Positions 4,544 to 11,477 of a DNA stretch of 12,266 nucleotides are shown here, piece after piece (position 1 is the first letter of the stretch; each line of letters opens with the position of its first letter). Position numbers and translations under genes: made by a program. The DNA is from JBLKSS01 sp047607725. GTDB lineage: Bacteria > Pseudomonadota > Gammaproteobacteria > Enterobacterales > Enterobacteriaceae. Location of the stretch: NCBI RefSeq assembly GCF_047607725.1, contig NZ_JBLKSS010000151.1:1-12266 (forward strand), read 5' to 3'. The notes under the pieces were generated by a model. That model was not told the origin of the DNA. It saw only the letters and a list, made by a program, of their open reading frames with translations, and did not search any database.

Positions 4544-5683
4544 TTGGACATCGCCCGTGCGCTTTGGGAGGGCGAACTTCATTGGGAGGCCATTCCCTCT
4601 GAGGTTGAGCAATGGGCGCGAAAACTGGTGAAACGCTGCGATGGGAATATGCGGCGTTGGTATCTAGCCCTGCGTGAGGTGCCGAATGTCCTGTCGCGCA
4701 GCCGAGAATTTATCTTCATGGTGATTCGTTCCCCGCATGACCCGGAAATCTATCTGACCCCGGAAGCTATCGATGCGTATGTCGCCAGTTTCGTCGAGCC
4801 GGAAGCGGTAGACGAGGACTCAGTGTCGGATGAAATCGCAGAAACGCCGCCGATGCTTGAACGCGACGCACAAAGGCTGGCGAAATTCCTGGCGCCGGAA
4901 GCAGTGGATTTGCCAGAAAGCCCGGATGCGGATGATGAGTGGGTGCCGGGTTTGCCCGAGGATGAGCCGGAAACCTCTGTAGCAAGCGAAACGGCTGATG
5001 TGCCAGCTATCGCTGAACTTGAAACATTAAACACCGAGGACGTCGAATCCGAGATTCAGTACTCGCCGGAAACGGACATGCCTGCATTCCTTCGCGACCT
5101 GAAGCCGATGAATCTGCGTAGCAACGAGGGCAAGGAACGACTTGCGGCATTTGAGGCCACTTGCGCGGAGCGCGGCATTATGCCGCTCAAGCGTGACGAT
5201 TTCGATACCGTGTGCCTGATGCGGGATTCGGCGCTGGCCTATCCGACGGTGGCGTCGTTGCTGGAAAACGTGCTGTTGCTCAAGGTTCGCCCGGACTGGC
5301 TGGACGAATTCGCGGGCGCGCCGTTCCTGCTGGATATCAAGACCACGGATGACGTGCTGGATTTTGGCAAGTCGGTAGAGAAGTTCGGTTACCACCTGCA
5401 AGCGGCGTTTTATGAGTTTGTGATGGAGAAGGTCTTTGGTCTGGGCGTGGATTTCGCGTTCTGCGCGATTAGCAAACGTCAGGAATGCGGGCGCTATCCG
5501 GTGTTGCTGGGGATTCTGGATGAGGAAGACGGCTATACGGGTCGCCAGTTGATTGAGACGACACTGTTTCATCTGGCGACCGGCAATAGGCATCCCGCCT
5601 CGGGGCTGGCGACGTTCTCCCGACAGTGGTGGGCAAAACAGGCGGACAGAAAACGCCGTGAAGCGCAGGAAGTGATGGCATGA
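4544..5683 (+). pseudogene. recE: RecE-like exonuclease VIII, C-terminal part with reduced nuclease domain
   Basis: This 379-codon stretch (counted from TTG 4544; the frame is open back to the TAA at 4475-4477) ends in a recognisable RecE/exonuclease VIII nuclease module: NLRSNEGKERLAAFEATC (190-207), RPDWLDEF (249-256), the PD-(D/E)XK motif LLDIKTT (262-268), and YHLQAAFYE (283-291). RecE degrades one strand of double-stranded ends and hands the single strand to RecT. In family members I recall, a YHxLP / GTAxHxxxLEP region with a catalytic His precedes the NLRSNEGK part, and a further strand (roughly AExSxYWxD) sits between SLLE and the RPDW part. Here RDLKP joins directly to MNLRSNEGK, and SLLEN to VLLLKVRPDW. 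Two in-frame internal deletions are inferred, so activity is unlikely even without the upstream stop. The stop overlaps the recT start. Confidence 0.75.
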
Positions 5684-6915
5684 ATGGCACCTCATTTGAT
5701 GCGATGAACAGTATTCACAGCGACCTTCAGGCAACGTTACTTCAGCAGGGGCTGTCCGCCCTGCTTCCGGTGCACGTCACACCGGAGCAGTTTACCCGCG
5801 CCGCCGCCAATGCTCTGATGGAGAACCGTGACCTTCAGTTTGCGGATAAGCCCTCTCTGGTACAGGCGCTGACGAAATGCGCTACCGATGGCCTGATACC
5901 GGATGGGCGGGAAGCCGCCCAGGTGGTTCGTAATCATAAAGTCGTCTATATGCCGATGGTCGATGGCGTGCTCAAGCGCGCCCGTCAATCCGGGCAGGTC
6001 GCCAATATCGTCAGTAAGGTGGTGTACGCCGCCGACCAGTTCGATTACTGGGTGGATGAACGCGGCGAGCACCTGAAGCACCGCCCGGCGTTTGAAGATC
6101 GGGGTGAACTCCGTTTGGTGTATGCCTTCGCCAAACTGACCAGCGGCGAACTGGTTGTAGAGGTGATGGGCCGCGCCGAGGTAGATAAGGTCCGCGCTAC
6201 CGTCAGCAGTTCCGGGAATAGCAGTAGCCCCTGGGTGAAGTGGTACGACCGCATGGCGCTCAAGACGGTGCTGCATCGTCTCGCCCATCGCCTGCCCTAT
6301 GCGTCGGAAACGTACTCGCTGTTTGATACAGAGTATACGCCAGCCGAGGGGCGTACCGAGACAGGTGCGGCACACAGGCCGGCAGCCAATGCGCGCCCCC
6401 GACTGCGCGATGTGCTGAACAACCACCGATTCACTCCGGCGCCACAGGCTACAGCGCCAGAAACTGCGCTTGTACCGCCTGAAAATCCGGTCCCAGAACC
6501 CGAGGTGTCGCCGCCCGCACTTGAAGCTGCGCTTATCGCTTTCGATGACGCTACCGACGAGGAAAGTTATCAGGCGGTTGTCGAGCACTGCAAAACAATC
6601 ACCAAAACGCTCTCAGAAGCTTACAGAGGCGTTTTACTGGCGAAGATGAACCAAACCTCAGCAAGGATAGGAAGACACCGTAGAGAGGCTTACGCGCATG
6701 CAGAGACTAAAACATCTGTGGCGATGGCTGAGGGACGCCCTCAAGGCGCCAGGCCACCCCTGAATATTATCCCGCTGGCGAACAGCTCCGGCACAGGCTG
6801 GCGCTTCCCGGATAACTCGATAGAGACCCGCTATTTTGAGGCCCAGCAACGAGCGGCAGCGATGGGGTGTCAGTTACAGGCACGGCAAACGAGCCGATAT
6901 AGCGCAAGTCATTGA
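5680..6915 (+). CDS. recT: RecT-family single-strand annealing protein
   Basis: A 411-residue protein. Residues 11-215 are a RecT core: SIHSDLQATLLQQGLSALLP, FTRAAANALMENRDLQFADK, CATDGLIPDGREAAQVV, YMPMVDGVLKRARQSG and, near 184-206, the conserved SPWVKWYDRMALKTVLHRL. RecT coats single-stranded DNA and anneals it to a complementary strand in phage recombination, using tails made by RecE. The ATG overlaps the RecE stop (ATGA). E. coli RecT has about 269 residues, so this is far longer: a Pro/Ala-rich linker at about 255-280 is followed by a short helical region, and the last 80 residues look unrelated and may come from another gene fused by rearrangement. The core shows no break, so annealing function may survive. 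Confidence 0.9.
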   Translation: MNGTSFDAMNSIHSDLQATLLQQGLSALLPVHVTPEQFTRAAANALMENRDLQFADKPSLVQALTKCATDGLIPDGREAAQVVRNHKVVYMPMVDGVLKRARQSGQVANIVSKVVYAADQFDYWVDERGEHLKHRPAFEDRGELRLVYAFAKLTSGELVVEVMGRAEVDKVRATVSSSGNSSSPWVKWYDRMALKTVLHRLAHRLPYASETYSLFDTEYTPAEGRTETGAAHRPAANARPRLRDVLNNHRFTPAPQATAPETALVPPENPVPEPEVSPPALEAALIAFDDATDEESYQAVVEHCKTITKTLSEAYRGVLLAKMNQTSARIGRHRREAYAHAETKTSVAMAEGRPQGARPPLNIIPLANSSGTGWRFPDNSIETRYFEAQQRAAAMGCQLQARQTSRYSASH

Positions 6916-6916
6916 G
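6887..6916 (+). repeat. 30-bp imperfect repeat, copy 1 (before LuxR-type gene)
   Basis: Matches 7228-7257 at 24 of 30 positions. It overlaps the last codons of recT, but in a second frame it reads GKRADIAQVIEGSRGNV and stops in the ATGA of the next gene. The other copy gives GKRADLVRAIEKI in the matching frame. Confidence 0.7.
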
Positions 6917-6933
6917 GGGAGCAGGGGTAACGT

Positions 6934-7221
6934 ATGAAAATTTTTGACCCTAATGATTATCCAGAGTTACACAATCTCTTCCCGGCGTTAACTCCGGGTC
7001 AGTTTGAGAATTCATTGCTTCATGCATTCGGCCTTTCGCAGAAAAAAATCGCCGCGGTGCGTGGTGTTTCATTGGTGACGGTCAATACCTTAATTTCACA
7101 AGCAAAATCCCAATTTGAGACAAAGTCATTAACGGGATTACTGACTGTGATACACGTCCGTTTGGTGCTTTTTGCCTTGTATGGGTGCCAAAGGCGAATG
7201 GGGATATACACAAAGGACTAG
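6934..7221 (+). CDS. LuxR-type helix-turn-helix transcriptional regulator
   Basis: A 95-residue protein with a GerE/LuxR or sigma-region-4-like domain: LTPGQFENSLLHAFGLSQKK (residues 19-38), then IAAVRGVSLVTVNTLISQAK, then a KFET-like helix and the hydrophobic end HVRLVLFALYGCQRR. It has a DNA-binding domain only, with no receiver or ligand-binding part, like small phage and plasmid regulators. GGGG and GGAG sites lie upstream, and the ATG overlaps a TGA of the preceding frame. After the TAG stop (7219-7221) the same frame continues as IGKRADLVRAIEKI and ends at TGA 7264-7266, overlapping the next start. The gene may have been 14 codons longer before a nonsense mutation. Confidence 0.72.
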   Translation: MKIFDPNDYPELHNLFPALTPGQFENSLLHAFGLSQKKIAAVRGVSLVTVNTLISQAKSQFETKSLTGLLTVIHVRLVLFALYGCQRRMGIYTKD

Positions 7222-7227
7222 ATAGGA

Positions 7228-7257
7228 AAACGAGCCGATTTAGTACGAGCTATTGAG
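7228..7257 (+). repeat. 30-bp imperfect repeat, copy 2 (before VGYS copy 2)
   Basis: Matches 6887-6916 at 24 of 30 positions and, like it, lies just before an ATGA-coupled start codon. It is in frame with the LuxR-type gene upstream, beyond its present TAG stop. Confidence 0.7.
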
Positions 7258-7262
7258 AAGAT

Positions 7263-7451
7263 ATGAGCATGAAAAATACAATTTCTGTCGGTTATTCAAC
7301 ATTTTCATGGCGTATTCTGGCCGGATATTCCACGCAAGAAGCGAACACCACGCGCTTTACGGGCAAGAAATACGATGTCACGGATGAAGCGATTACGGCG
7401 GTTGCCCGAAAGATGCTTCATAGTGAAGAGAGTATCGAGGTGAATTTCGGG
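7263..7451 (+). pseudogene. VGYS/RILAGYS-motif protein, copy 2, cut off at the 3' end
   Basis: Starts MSMKNTISVGYSTFSWRILA and aligns with copy 1 over 63 residues, ending at IEVNFG. From 7451 the homology stops, and a different frame carries an Rpn nuclease. The original frame runs on to 7580 as arginine- and cysteine-rich text without meaning. The ATG overlaps the end of the extended LuxR-type frame. Copy 1 shows that the natural domain continues with DGRILRLQ, so the 3' half has been lost in a rearrangement. Function is unknown. Confidence 0.65.
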
Positions 7452-8266
7452 ACTTTCTGGAAATCNATCTGCCGCCGCATCTGCGCAAGCACTGCNATTT
7501 CGGCACACTGGCGATGGCCTACGGCTCGTTTATCGAGGACGATCTCAAGGGCCAATGCTCGGATATGCTCTACTCGATGAAGACTACCACGGGCCATGAT
7601 GGCTACGTCTATTGCCTTATCGAGCACCCGAGCCGACCGGAAAATCTCATGGCGTTTCGCCTGATGAGGTATGCCGTCGCCGCAATGCAGCGGCATATTG
7701 AGCAGGGCAATGACCAGTTACCGGTGGTAATCCCGCTGTTGTTCTATCACGGCACGACATCACCGTATCCGTACAGTACAAAGTGGCTGGATTGCTTCGC
7801 CGAGCCAGAATTGGCGGCCACTGTTTATCATCAGGCATTTCCGCTGGTCGATATTACCACCATACCGGATGATGAAATTCTGACTCATCGCCGGGTTGCG
7901 CTGCTGGAACTGGTGCAGAAGCACATCCGTACCCGTGATATGCTGGAATTGGTTAACGAACTGGCCGGATTGCTCGAACAGTGGGCGTACCCCAAAGAGC
8001 AGTTTCGCAGCTTGCTATACTATCTGGCCGAGGCGGGAAACACCGTTGAAGGGAAAAAATTCATTCGTGCGCTGGCAGAAAAAACGCCGTGCTACCGGGA
8101 GGACGCCATGACGATTGCAGAGCAGCTACGCCAAGAAGGCGAGCATAGCGCCTCGCTGAAAATTGCAAGGCAAATGCTCACCCGTGGAATTCCACGCGAC
8201 GCCGTTAAAGCGTGCACAGGCCTGTCTGATGACGAATTGGCTTCCCTGTTCGACGACGGGCGCTAG
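7451..8266 (+). pseudogene. Rpn/YhgA-like recombination-promoting nuclease, 5'-truncated
   Basis: The frame reads DFLEIxLPPHLRKHC from 7451 onward, then the Rpn (PDDEXK_2 / YhgA-like) sequence: FIEDDLKGQCSDMLYSMKTT, YVYCLIEHPS, MAFRLMRYAVAAMQRH, VVIPLLFYHGTTSPYPYS and FPLVDITTIPDDE. The catalytic pattern is visible as Asp in CSDML and Glu in LIEHPS (residues 17 and 37 counted from ATG 7514). Rpn proteins are transposase-related DNA endonucleases that promote RecA-independent recombination. The N-terminal segment expected before DFLEI (with a DxxFK motif) is missing and is replaced by the VGYS fragment in another frame. Translation could start only inside the domain, at ATG 7514. Unknown bases at 7466 and 7496 affect two codons. 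The C-terminal part is complete, ending LASLFDDGR. Confidence 0.85.
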
Positions 8267-8991
8267 TGCATCGCATTGATTACCAAATCGCACTCAACCA
8301 CATCACCGAGACCAGCGAAACCCCGCATCAGGCCAAACAATGGTTTATCGTGCAGCAACAGCACGCCGGGGAAATTGCCCGGGTCAGACTGGCGCTGCAT
8401 AGCCTGCCGTATGTGACGAGCTACGAACTGCCGTTTCGGCTGCTGCTTATCCGTGCGCCACAAGCTATCGAAAAACTGCGCGACGAGCTGACCATCCATA
8501 GCCACCGGGTGGAAATTAATGGCAGCAAACGCGGAGTGTTGTACAACCTTGATGCCTATGTCGTCGCGCCGGAGACATTTCACTACACGCGCAAATTCAC
8601 GGTTTTTCGCTCCGGCGCCGAAGGTGGCACAGAAAACAGCTACACCAGTATCGCCCGGCAGACGAGCGTACCGCCCGAACGGCTACGGCTGGCACTGACC
8701 TCCGGCCTGCTGGTGACGGCACTGGATGCGTTGCTATTTTTCGGCGTTCAGCGGCTCGCCAGCGATATTGCTGCTTTGCGCAAAAACGGTCTGAAAATTG
8801 ATTTGCTGCATGTCGAGGCGTTTGACTCCCAAACCCAGCAATTGCGCGAAATCCCGTTCTATTGCTGGTTCCGGTCATGCCCGATCAGCGATTCCGATTC
8901 TGTCCGATCGCTCATCTTCTGTTCCGCCATACTCTGGAGACTTTTAGCTTCCGGGGGTATGGCATGGCACGTAAAAAGAAGAACGCGATAA
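8266..8991 (+). CDS. Hypothetical protein with C-terminal helix-turn-helix, 3' end replaced
   Basis: The frame begins at a GTG overlapping the Rpn stop codon (TAGTG) and gives 241 codons. Residues 1-110 (ALNHITETSETPHQAKQWFI; YELPFRLLLIRAPQAIEKLR) are unfamiliar. Residues 141-178 (RLALTSGLLVTALDALLFFG, VQRLASDIAALRKNGLKI) match the pattern of a phage/plasmid helix-turn-helix domain (HTH_39-like): a threshold helix, T-A-L-D-A, then the V-x-R-L-A-x-x-I-x-x-L-R-K-x-G recognition part. After IPFYCW (about 8868) the text is meaningless, apparently because an IS21-type element begins there, so the true 3' end is lost. The first residues may also be truncated. A regulatory role is likely; a target cannot be named. 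Confidence 0.6.
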   Translation: MHRIDYQIALNHITETSETPHQAKQWFIVQQQHAGEIARVRLALHSLPYVTSYELPFRLLLIRAPQAIEKLRDELTIHSHRVEINGSKRGVLYNLDAYVVAPETFHYTRKFTVFRSGAEGGTENSYTSIARQTSVPPERLRLALTSGLLVTALDALLFFGVQRLASDIAALRKNGLKIDLLHVEAFDSQTQQLREIPFYCWFRSCPISDSDSVRSLIFCSAILWRLLASGGMAWHVKRRTR

Positions 8992-9428
8992 CATAAATAT
9001 TCATATATATCAATGTATTATGAATTAAATTTGAGCAGCGTCGCTCGAATCGCACCATCGCGGCAGCGCTCGGCATCGGCTGTACCACAGTGCACGATAT
9101 CCTCGGCCGATTCACGGTAGCTAACCTGGTCTGGCCATTGCCGGCGGAACTGTCCCCCGTCGACCTCGACCGCCTGCTCTATCCCGGCAAATCCGGCAAG
9201 GCTATCAAGACCTTACCCAGCTGGCTTGATATCGATACCGAGTTAAGCCGCAAGGGCGTGACCAAACAGCTGCTCTGGATGGAATATCAGGCCGCCGTGG
9301 GCGGTGATGCCCTCGGCTACTCACAGTTCTGTGCACTGTTCCGTGACTGGAAAAAGAAGCAGCGGCGTTCCATGCGCATGGAGCACAAGGCCGGCGAAAA
9401 GCTCTTCATCGACTTCTGTGGCCCCACC
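8864..9428 (+). mobile_element. IS21-family element, 5' part only
   Basis: Between the end of recognisable host coding (about 8868) and the istA start lie about 95 bases of noncoding DNA with repeated CCGATC words (8880-8910), consistent with an IS21-type left end. The istA fragment follows and stops abruptly at 9428, where a Tn3-type end begins. The exact left terminus and the target duplication cannot be fixed. The istB gene and right end are absent from the window. Confidence 0.55.
8964..9428 (+). pseudogene. istA: IstA transposase of an IS21-family element, fragment
   Basis: One frame from ATG 8964 reads MARKKKNAIT, two stops (TAA 8994, TGA 9021) in a very AT-rich patch, then KFEQRRSNRTIAAALGIGCT and TVHDILGRFT, the IS21 helix-turn-helix. 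It continues with WLDIDTELSRKGVTKQLLWM, FCALFRDWKKKQRRSM and KAGEKLFIDFCGPT, where the Asp is the first residue of the DDE catalytic triad. Everything after that is missing. IstA is normally about 340-510 residues, and about 155 codons remain. The fragment is cut by GGGG of the Tn3-like terminal repeat. IstA would cut and join element ends with the helper ATPase IstB; here it is dead. Confidence 0.85.
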
Positions 9429-9466
9429 GGGGTTGTAAGCGGGAAGCCGCCAAAATTTTGCGGGCT
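9429..9466. repeat. Tn3-family terminal inverted repeat (one end)
   Basis: The sequence begins GGGGTTGTAAGCGGGAAGCC and lies just beyond the 3' end of a Tn3-family tnpA, where that gene normally runs up to the terminal repeat. Tn3-type ends start with GGGG and are about 38 bp. Its outer edge abuts the broken istA, so the transposon appears to have inserted there. The partner end is not in the window. Confidence 0.6.
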
Positions 9467-10376
9467 TACGCCATACGACTATGACAACGTAAGACCTTCA
9501 ATCATGGCGTCCAGGTCGAGTTCTTTCCCTTCGCTGATAAAGGTGTAATGTCCGTTCAGAAAGATATGCTGCCAGGCTACGGGCGACATTCGTCTGAGAA
9601 GGACAAGGCCCCGGGTGTTACCGATTTATTCATACTTCTGCAGCAACCACGACAGCAGGGCTGAGTTATAATAAATAATAATGATGCTGAGCAGCCGCCC
9701 GCACTGATTGCTGATTTCCAGCTCAATATCGTTCTGATCCGTCAGCTCTTTTTTGCCACCGACCCGTGCGATCGCTGAGCGAAGCTGATGCCAGGATTCG
9801 ATGCGATTTTGCGACCGGTGGCTGTTTCTGGCAATCTGTGGGTTACGAAGATATCGGAGGATGTAAAGGCTGCGGATCAGTTTATCAAACTCAAACAGGG
9901 CCTGCCTTGTCGGGTTTTCCGCTGAATAGGTGCATAATTTCCGGATCAGGGCGCCCTGAGTAATTTCTTTCATCCCCAGCGTGGCGATAATCTGGTCCAG
10001 ATGCGGTTTTTCATCAATGATAACTTTTTGATTTATCTGCCCCACTGGCCGGATAAGACATTTTTTATAACGTTCCGGAGTATCCGCGCAGTATAGCTCT
10101 TTCAGCATGTCCTCTGTCGAGGTAAAGCGGGGTTCAAAACGCCGGCCAAACCAGTGAAGAATGGCAAAATTGGCCCGGTTAATACTGTGCATGTCACCGG
10201 TTATCGCCGTGGGTACAATCCCGCTGGTATTCCTGTACCAGATATCGAAAACGTGATGTGCTTCATACTCATGGGCACCGATAAGATAACCATTTAGTGG
10301 AATATGGTTACACAGCAGTATGTAAGCCACCACGCCCTTCCCAAGGCCAAAATATTTTTTTGATGCCCGGGCTTTG
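9429..10376 (-). mobile_element. Tn3-family transposon remnant (one end plus 3' part of tnpA)
   Basis: One terminal repeat and about 300 codons of tnpA remain. The other boundary, near 10376, falls inside tnpA and adjoins a phage holin gene with no repeat, so it was made by deletion or recombination rather than by transposition. No resolvase, res site or cargo gene is present. Confidence 0.75.
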
Positions 10377-10399
10377 ATCGTCGCCACCTTTGGCTTCAA
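9479..10399 (-). pseudogene. tnpA: Tn3-family transposase TnpA, C-terminal part
   Basis: The frame from 10399 reads IKARASKKYFGLGKGVVAYI, GDMHSINRANFAILHWFG (Asp 69, second catalytic acid), LIRPVGQINQKVIIDEK, then FDKLIRSLYILRYLRNP and QNRIESWHQLRSAI (Glu 201, third acid), and ends IIYYNSALLSWLLQKYE at TAA 9626-9628. The same frame continues past that stop for 48 codons with typical TnpA tail text (LRRMSPVAWQHIFLNGHYTF) to TAG 9479-9481 beside the terminal repeat, so 9626 is a premature nonsense codon. Full TnpA is about 950-1000 residues, so two thirds of the N-terminus is missing. The first seven residues are antisense holin sequence. TnpA would bind the terminal repeats and perform replicative transposition; this copy cannot. 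Confidence 0.88.
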
Positions 10400-10448
10400 C
10401 TGGTATTACCGCTACAAGGAATACCGCTTTCGTACGCGAGCGCAATAA
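10377..10448 (+). pseudogene. Phage holin, C-terminal end
   Basis: Twenty-three codons (IVATFGFNWYYRYKEYRFRT, then RAQ and TAA) match the C-terminal end of the small holins that precede R21-type lysozymes, with the typical NWYY-(K/R)-x-K-E-Y tail after a membrane segment. The membrane part has been removed by the Tn3 fragment. The stop overlaps the lysozyme start (TAATG), as expected in a lysis cassette. Confidence 0.6.
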
Positions 10449-10927
10449 TGAATCCCGCACTCAGAAAAAGCCTTATCCAGGCATCGACCGGCGGGACGCT
10501 GGCTATTGCCGCCGTGCTTATTCAATAGCATGAGGGGCTACGCACTACGCCCTATCACGATGGCGGCGGCGTGCTGACCGTCTGTTACGGCCATACCGGG
10601 CCGGATGTCGTCTCCGGCAAGCGCTACACCGAGGCAGAATGCCGTTTGTTTCTCAACAGCGATTTACGCGTTGCGCTGTCGGTCGTTGAACGCAGCGTGA
10701 CGGCGTCACTCACCAAAACACAGAAAGCCGCGCTCGCCGCCTTCGTCTACAACGTCGGCCGCGGCGCGTTTGCGCGTTCGACTCTGCTTAAAAAACTCAA
10801 TGCCGGAGACACGCAAGGAGCCTGTGACGAGATGCGCCGTTGGGTGTATGCCGATGGCCGTGTATGGAAAGGGCTGGTCAGTCGCCGGGACGTTGAGCGT
10901 GAACTGTGCCTCAAAGGACATCCCTGA
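10448..10927 (+). pseudogene. Phage endolysin (lysozyme, R21-like) with in-frame amber codon
   Basis: The frame from ATG 10448 reads MNPALRKSLIQASTGGTLAI and AAVLIQ, then TAG (10526-10528), then HEGLRTTPYHDGGGVLTVCY through to KGHP. The part after the amber codon has the glycoside hydrolase 24 triad E-x8-D-x5-T (Glu 29, Asp 38, Thr 44, counting the stop as 27) and the usual AFVYNVGRGAFARSTLLKKL core. The first 26 codons form a weakly hydrophobic signal-anchor, as in SAR endolysins, which are exported by Sec and released from the membrane to cut peptidoglycan. With the amber codon only a 26-residue peptide is made. The total of 159 codons is normal for the family. Confidence 0.88.
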
Positions 10928-11049
10928 TGCACTGGAAAATCTTCCTCGTTATTGCCGCCTTACTGGCGTCGATGACCGGCGCGGCGCTGACTTTGGTTTT
11001 GCCTGCGATCCCAGTACAGTACGTTAATCCGGAGCTTTATACTGGGTAG
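10927..11049 (+). pseudogene. Short membrane protein after endolysin, likely truncated inner spanin
   Basis: Forty codons (MHWKIFLVIAALLASMTGAA, LTLVLPAIPVQYV...) start in an overlap with the endolysin stop (TGATG). One hydrophobic segment spans residues 4-28. In lambdoid lysis cassettes the next gene is an Rz-type spanin with such an N-terminal anchor, so this may be its stub. The periplasmic coiled-coil part is absent, because sequence from about 11040 belongs to a terminase gene in another frame. Confidence 0.45.
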
Positions 11050-11320
11050 TGATCTGTACGTCGAATACGAAGCGTGGGGCGGGGCGGTTGAACTGGATTC
11101 CCTGGCCGGATTTTACGACAGAGTGCCTGAGTCACGGCGTTGGCCAATCAAGGCAGATAACAGCAGACCGGAAACTATCAGTTATTTGCGGCGACAGGGC
11201 TTCAACATTAGCCCCGCAGCAAAGTGGAGTGGCAGCGTAGAGGATGGCATATCCTGCCTGCGGGGATTCAAACGGATATACATACACCCGCGCTGTAAAA
11301 AAACGTTGGAAGAGGCGCGG
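11042..11320 (+). pseudogene. Phage terminase large subunit (PBSX-type), C-terminal fragment
   Basis: This frame reads LGSDLYVEYEAWGGAVELDS, FYDRVPESRRWPIKADNSRP, ETISYLRRQGFNISPAAKWS, GSVEDGISCLRGFKRIYIHP and RCKKTLEEAR. It matches the nuclease half of PBSX-family terminase large subunits, where Asp in the KAD segment and the SRPETI part belong to the RNase H-like fold that cuts phage DNA during packaging. The ATPase half is missing upstream, and the last strand and helix are missing downstream. Both ends are sharp: a lysis-gene stub on the left and an IS66 tnpB on the right. The frame runs on to 11392 only as antisense-like tnpB text. Confidence 0.8.
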
Positions 11321-11447
11321 CCGTTTTGTCTGGCCGCTGGCCCAGGACGGCAAGGTGTTCCTGACACAAGCCCAGTTGTCGATGCTGCTTGAGGGAATAA
11401 ATTGGAAACAACAGGAACGCACTTCGTTTAACCTGGCGATATTGTAA
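11316..11447 (+). pseudogene. tnpB: IS66 TnpB (accessory protein), C-terminal fragment
   Basis: The last 43 codons, RGRFVWPLAQDGKVFLTQAQ then LSMLLEGINWKQQERTSFNL and AIL, match the conserved end of IS66 Orf2/TnpB (GRFVWP, LTxAQLSMLLEGIDW). TnpB is an accessory protein needed for IS66 transposition. The upstream two thirds are replaced by terminase sequence. The gene ends 30 bases before tnpC, the normal order. Confidence 0.88.
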
Positions 11448-11477
11448 TAACCCGATAGCCTCCCTTAACATCCCGGC

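Noticed and set aside
5737..6588. 283-codon minus-strand frame inside recT
   Set aside because: It is fully antisense to a well-conserved RecT core and has no family features, so it is a compositional artefact.
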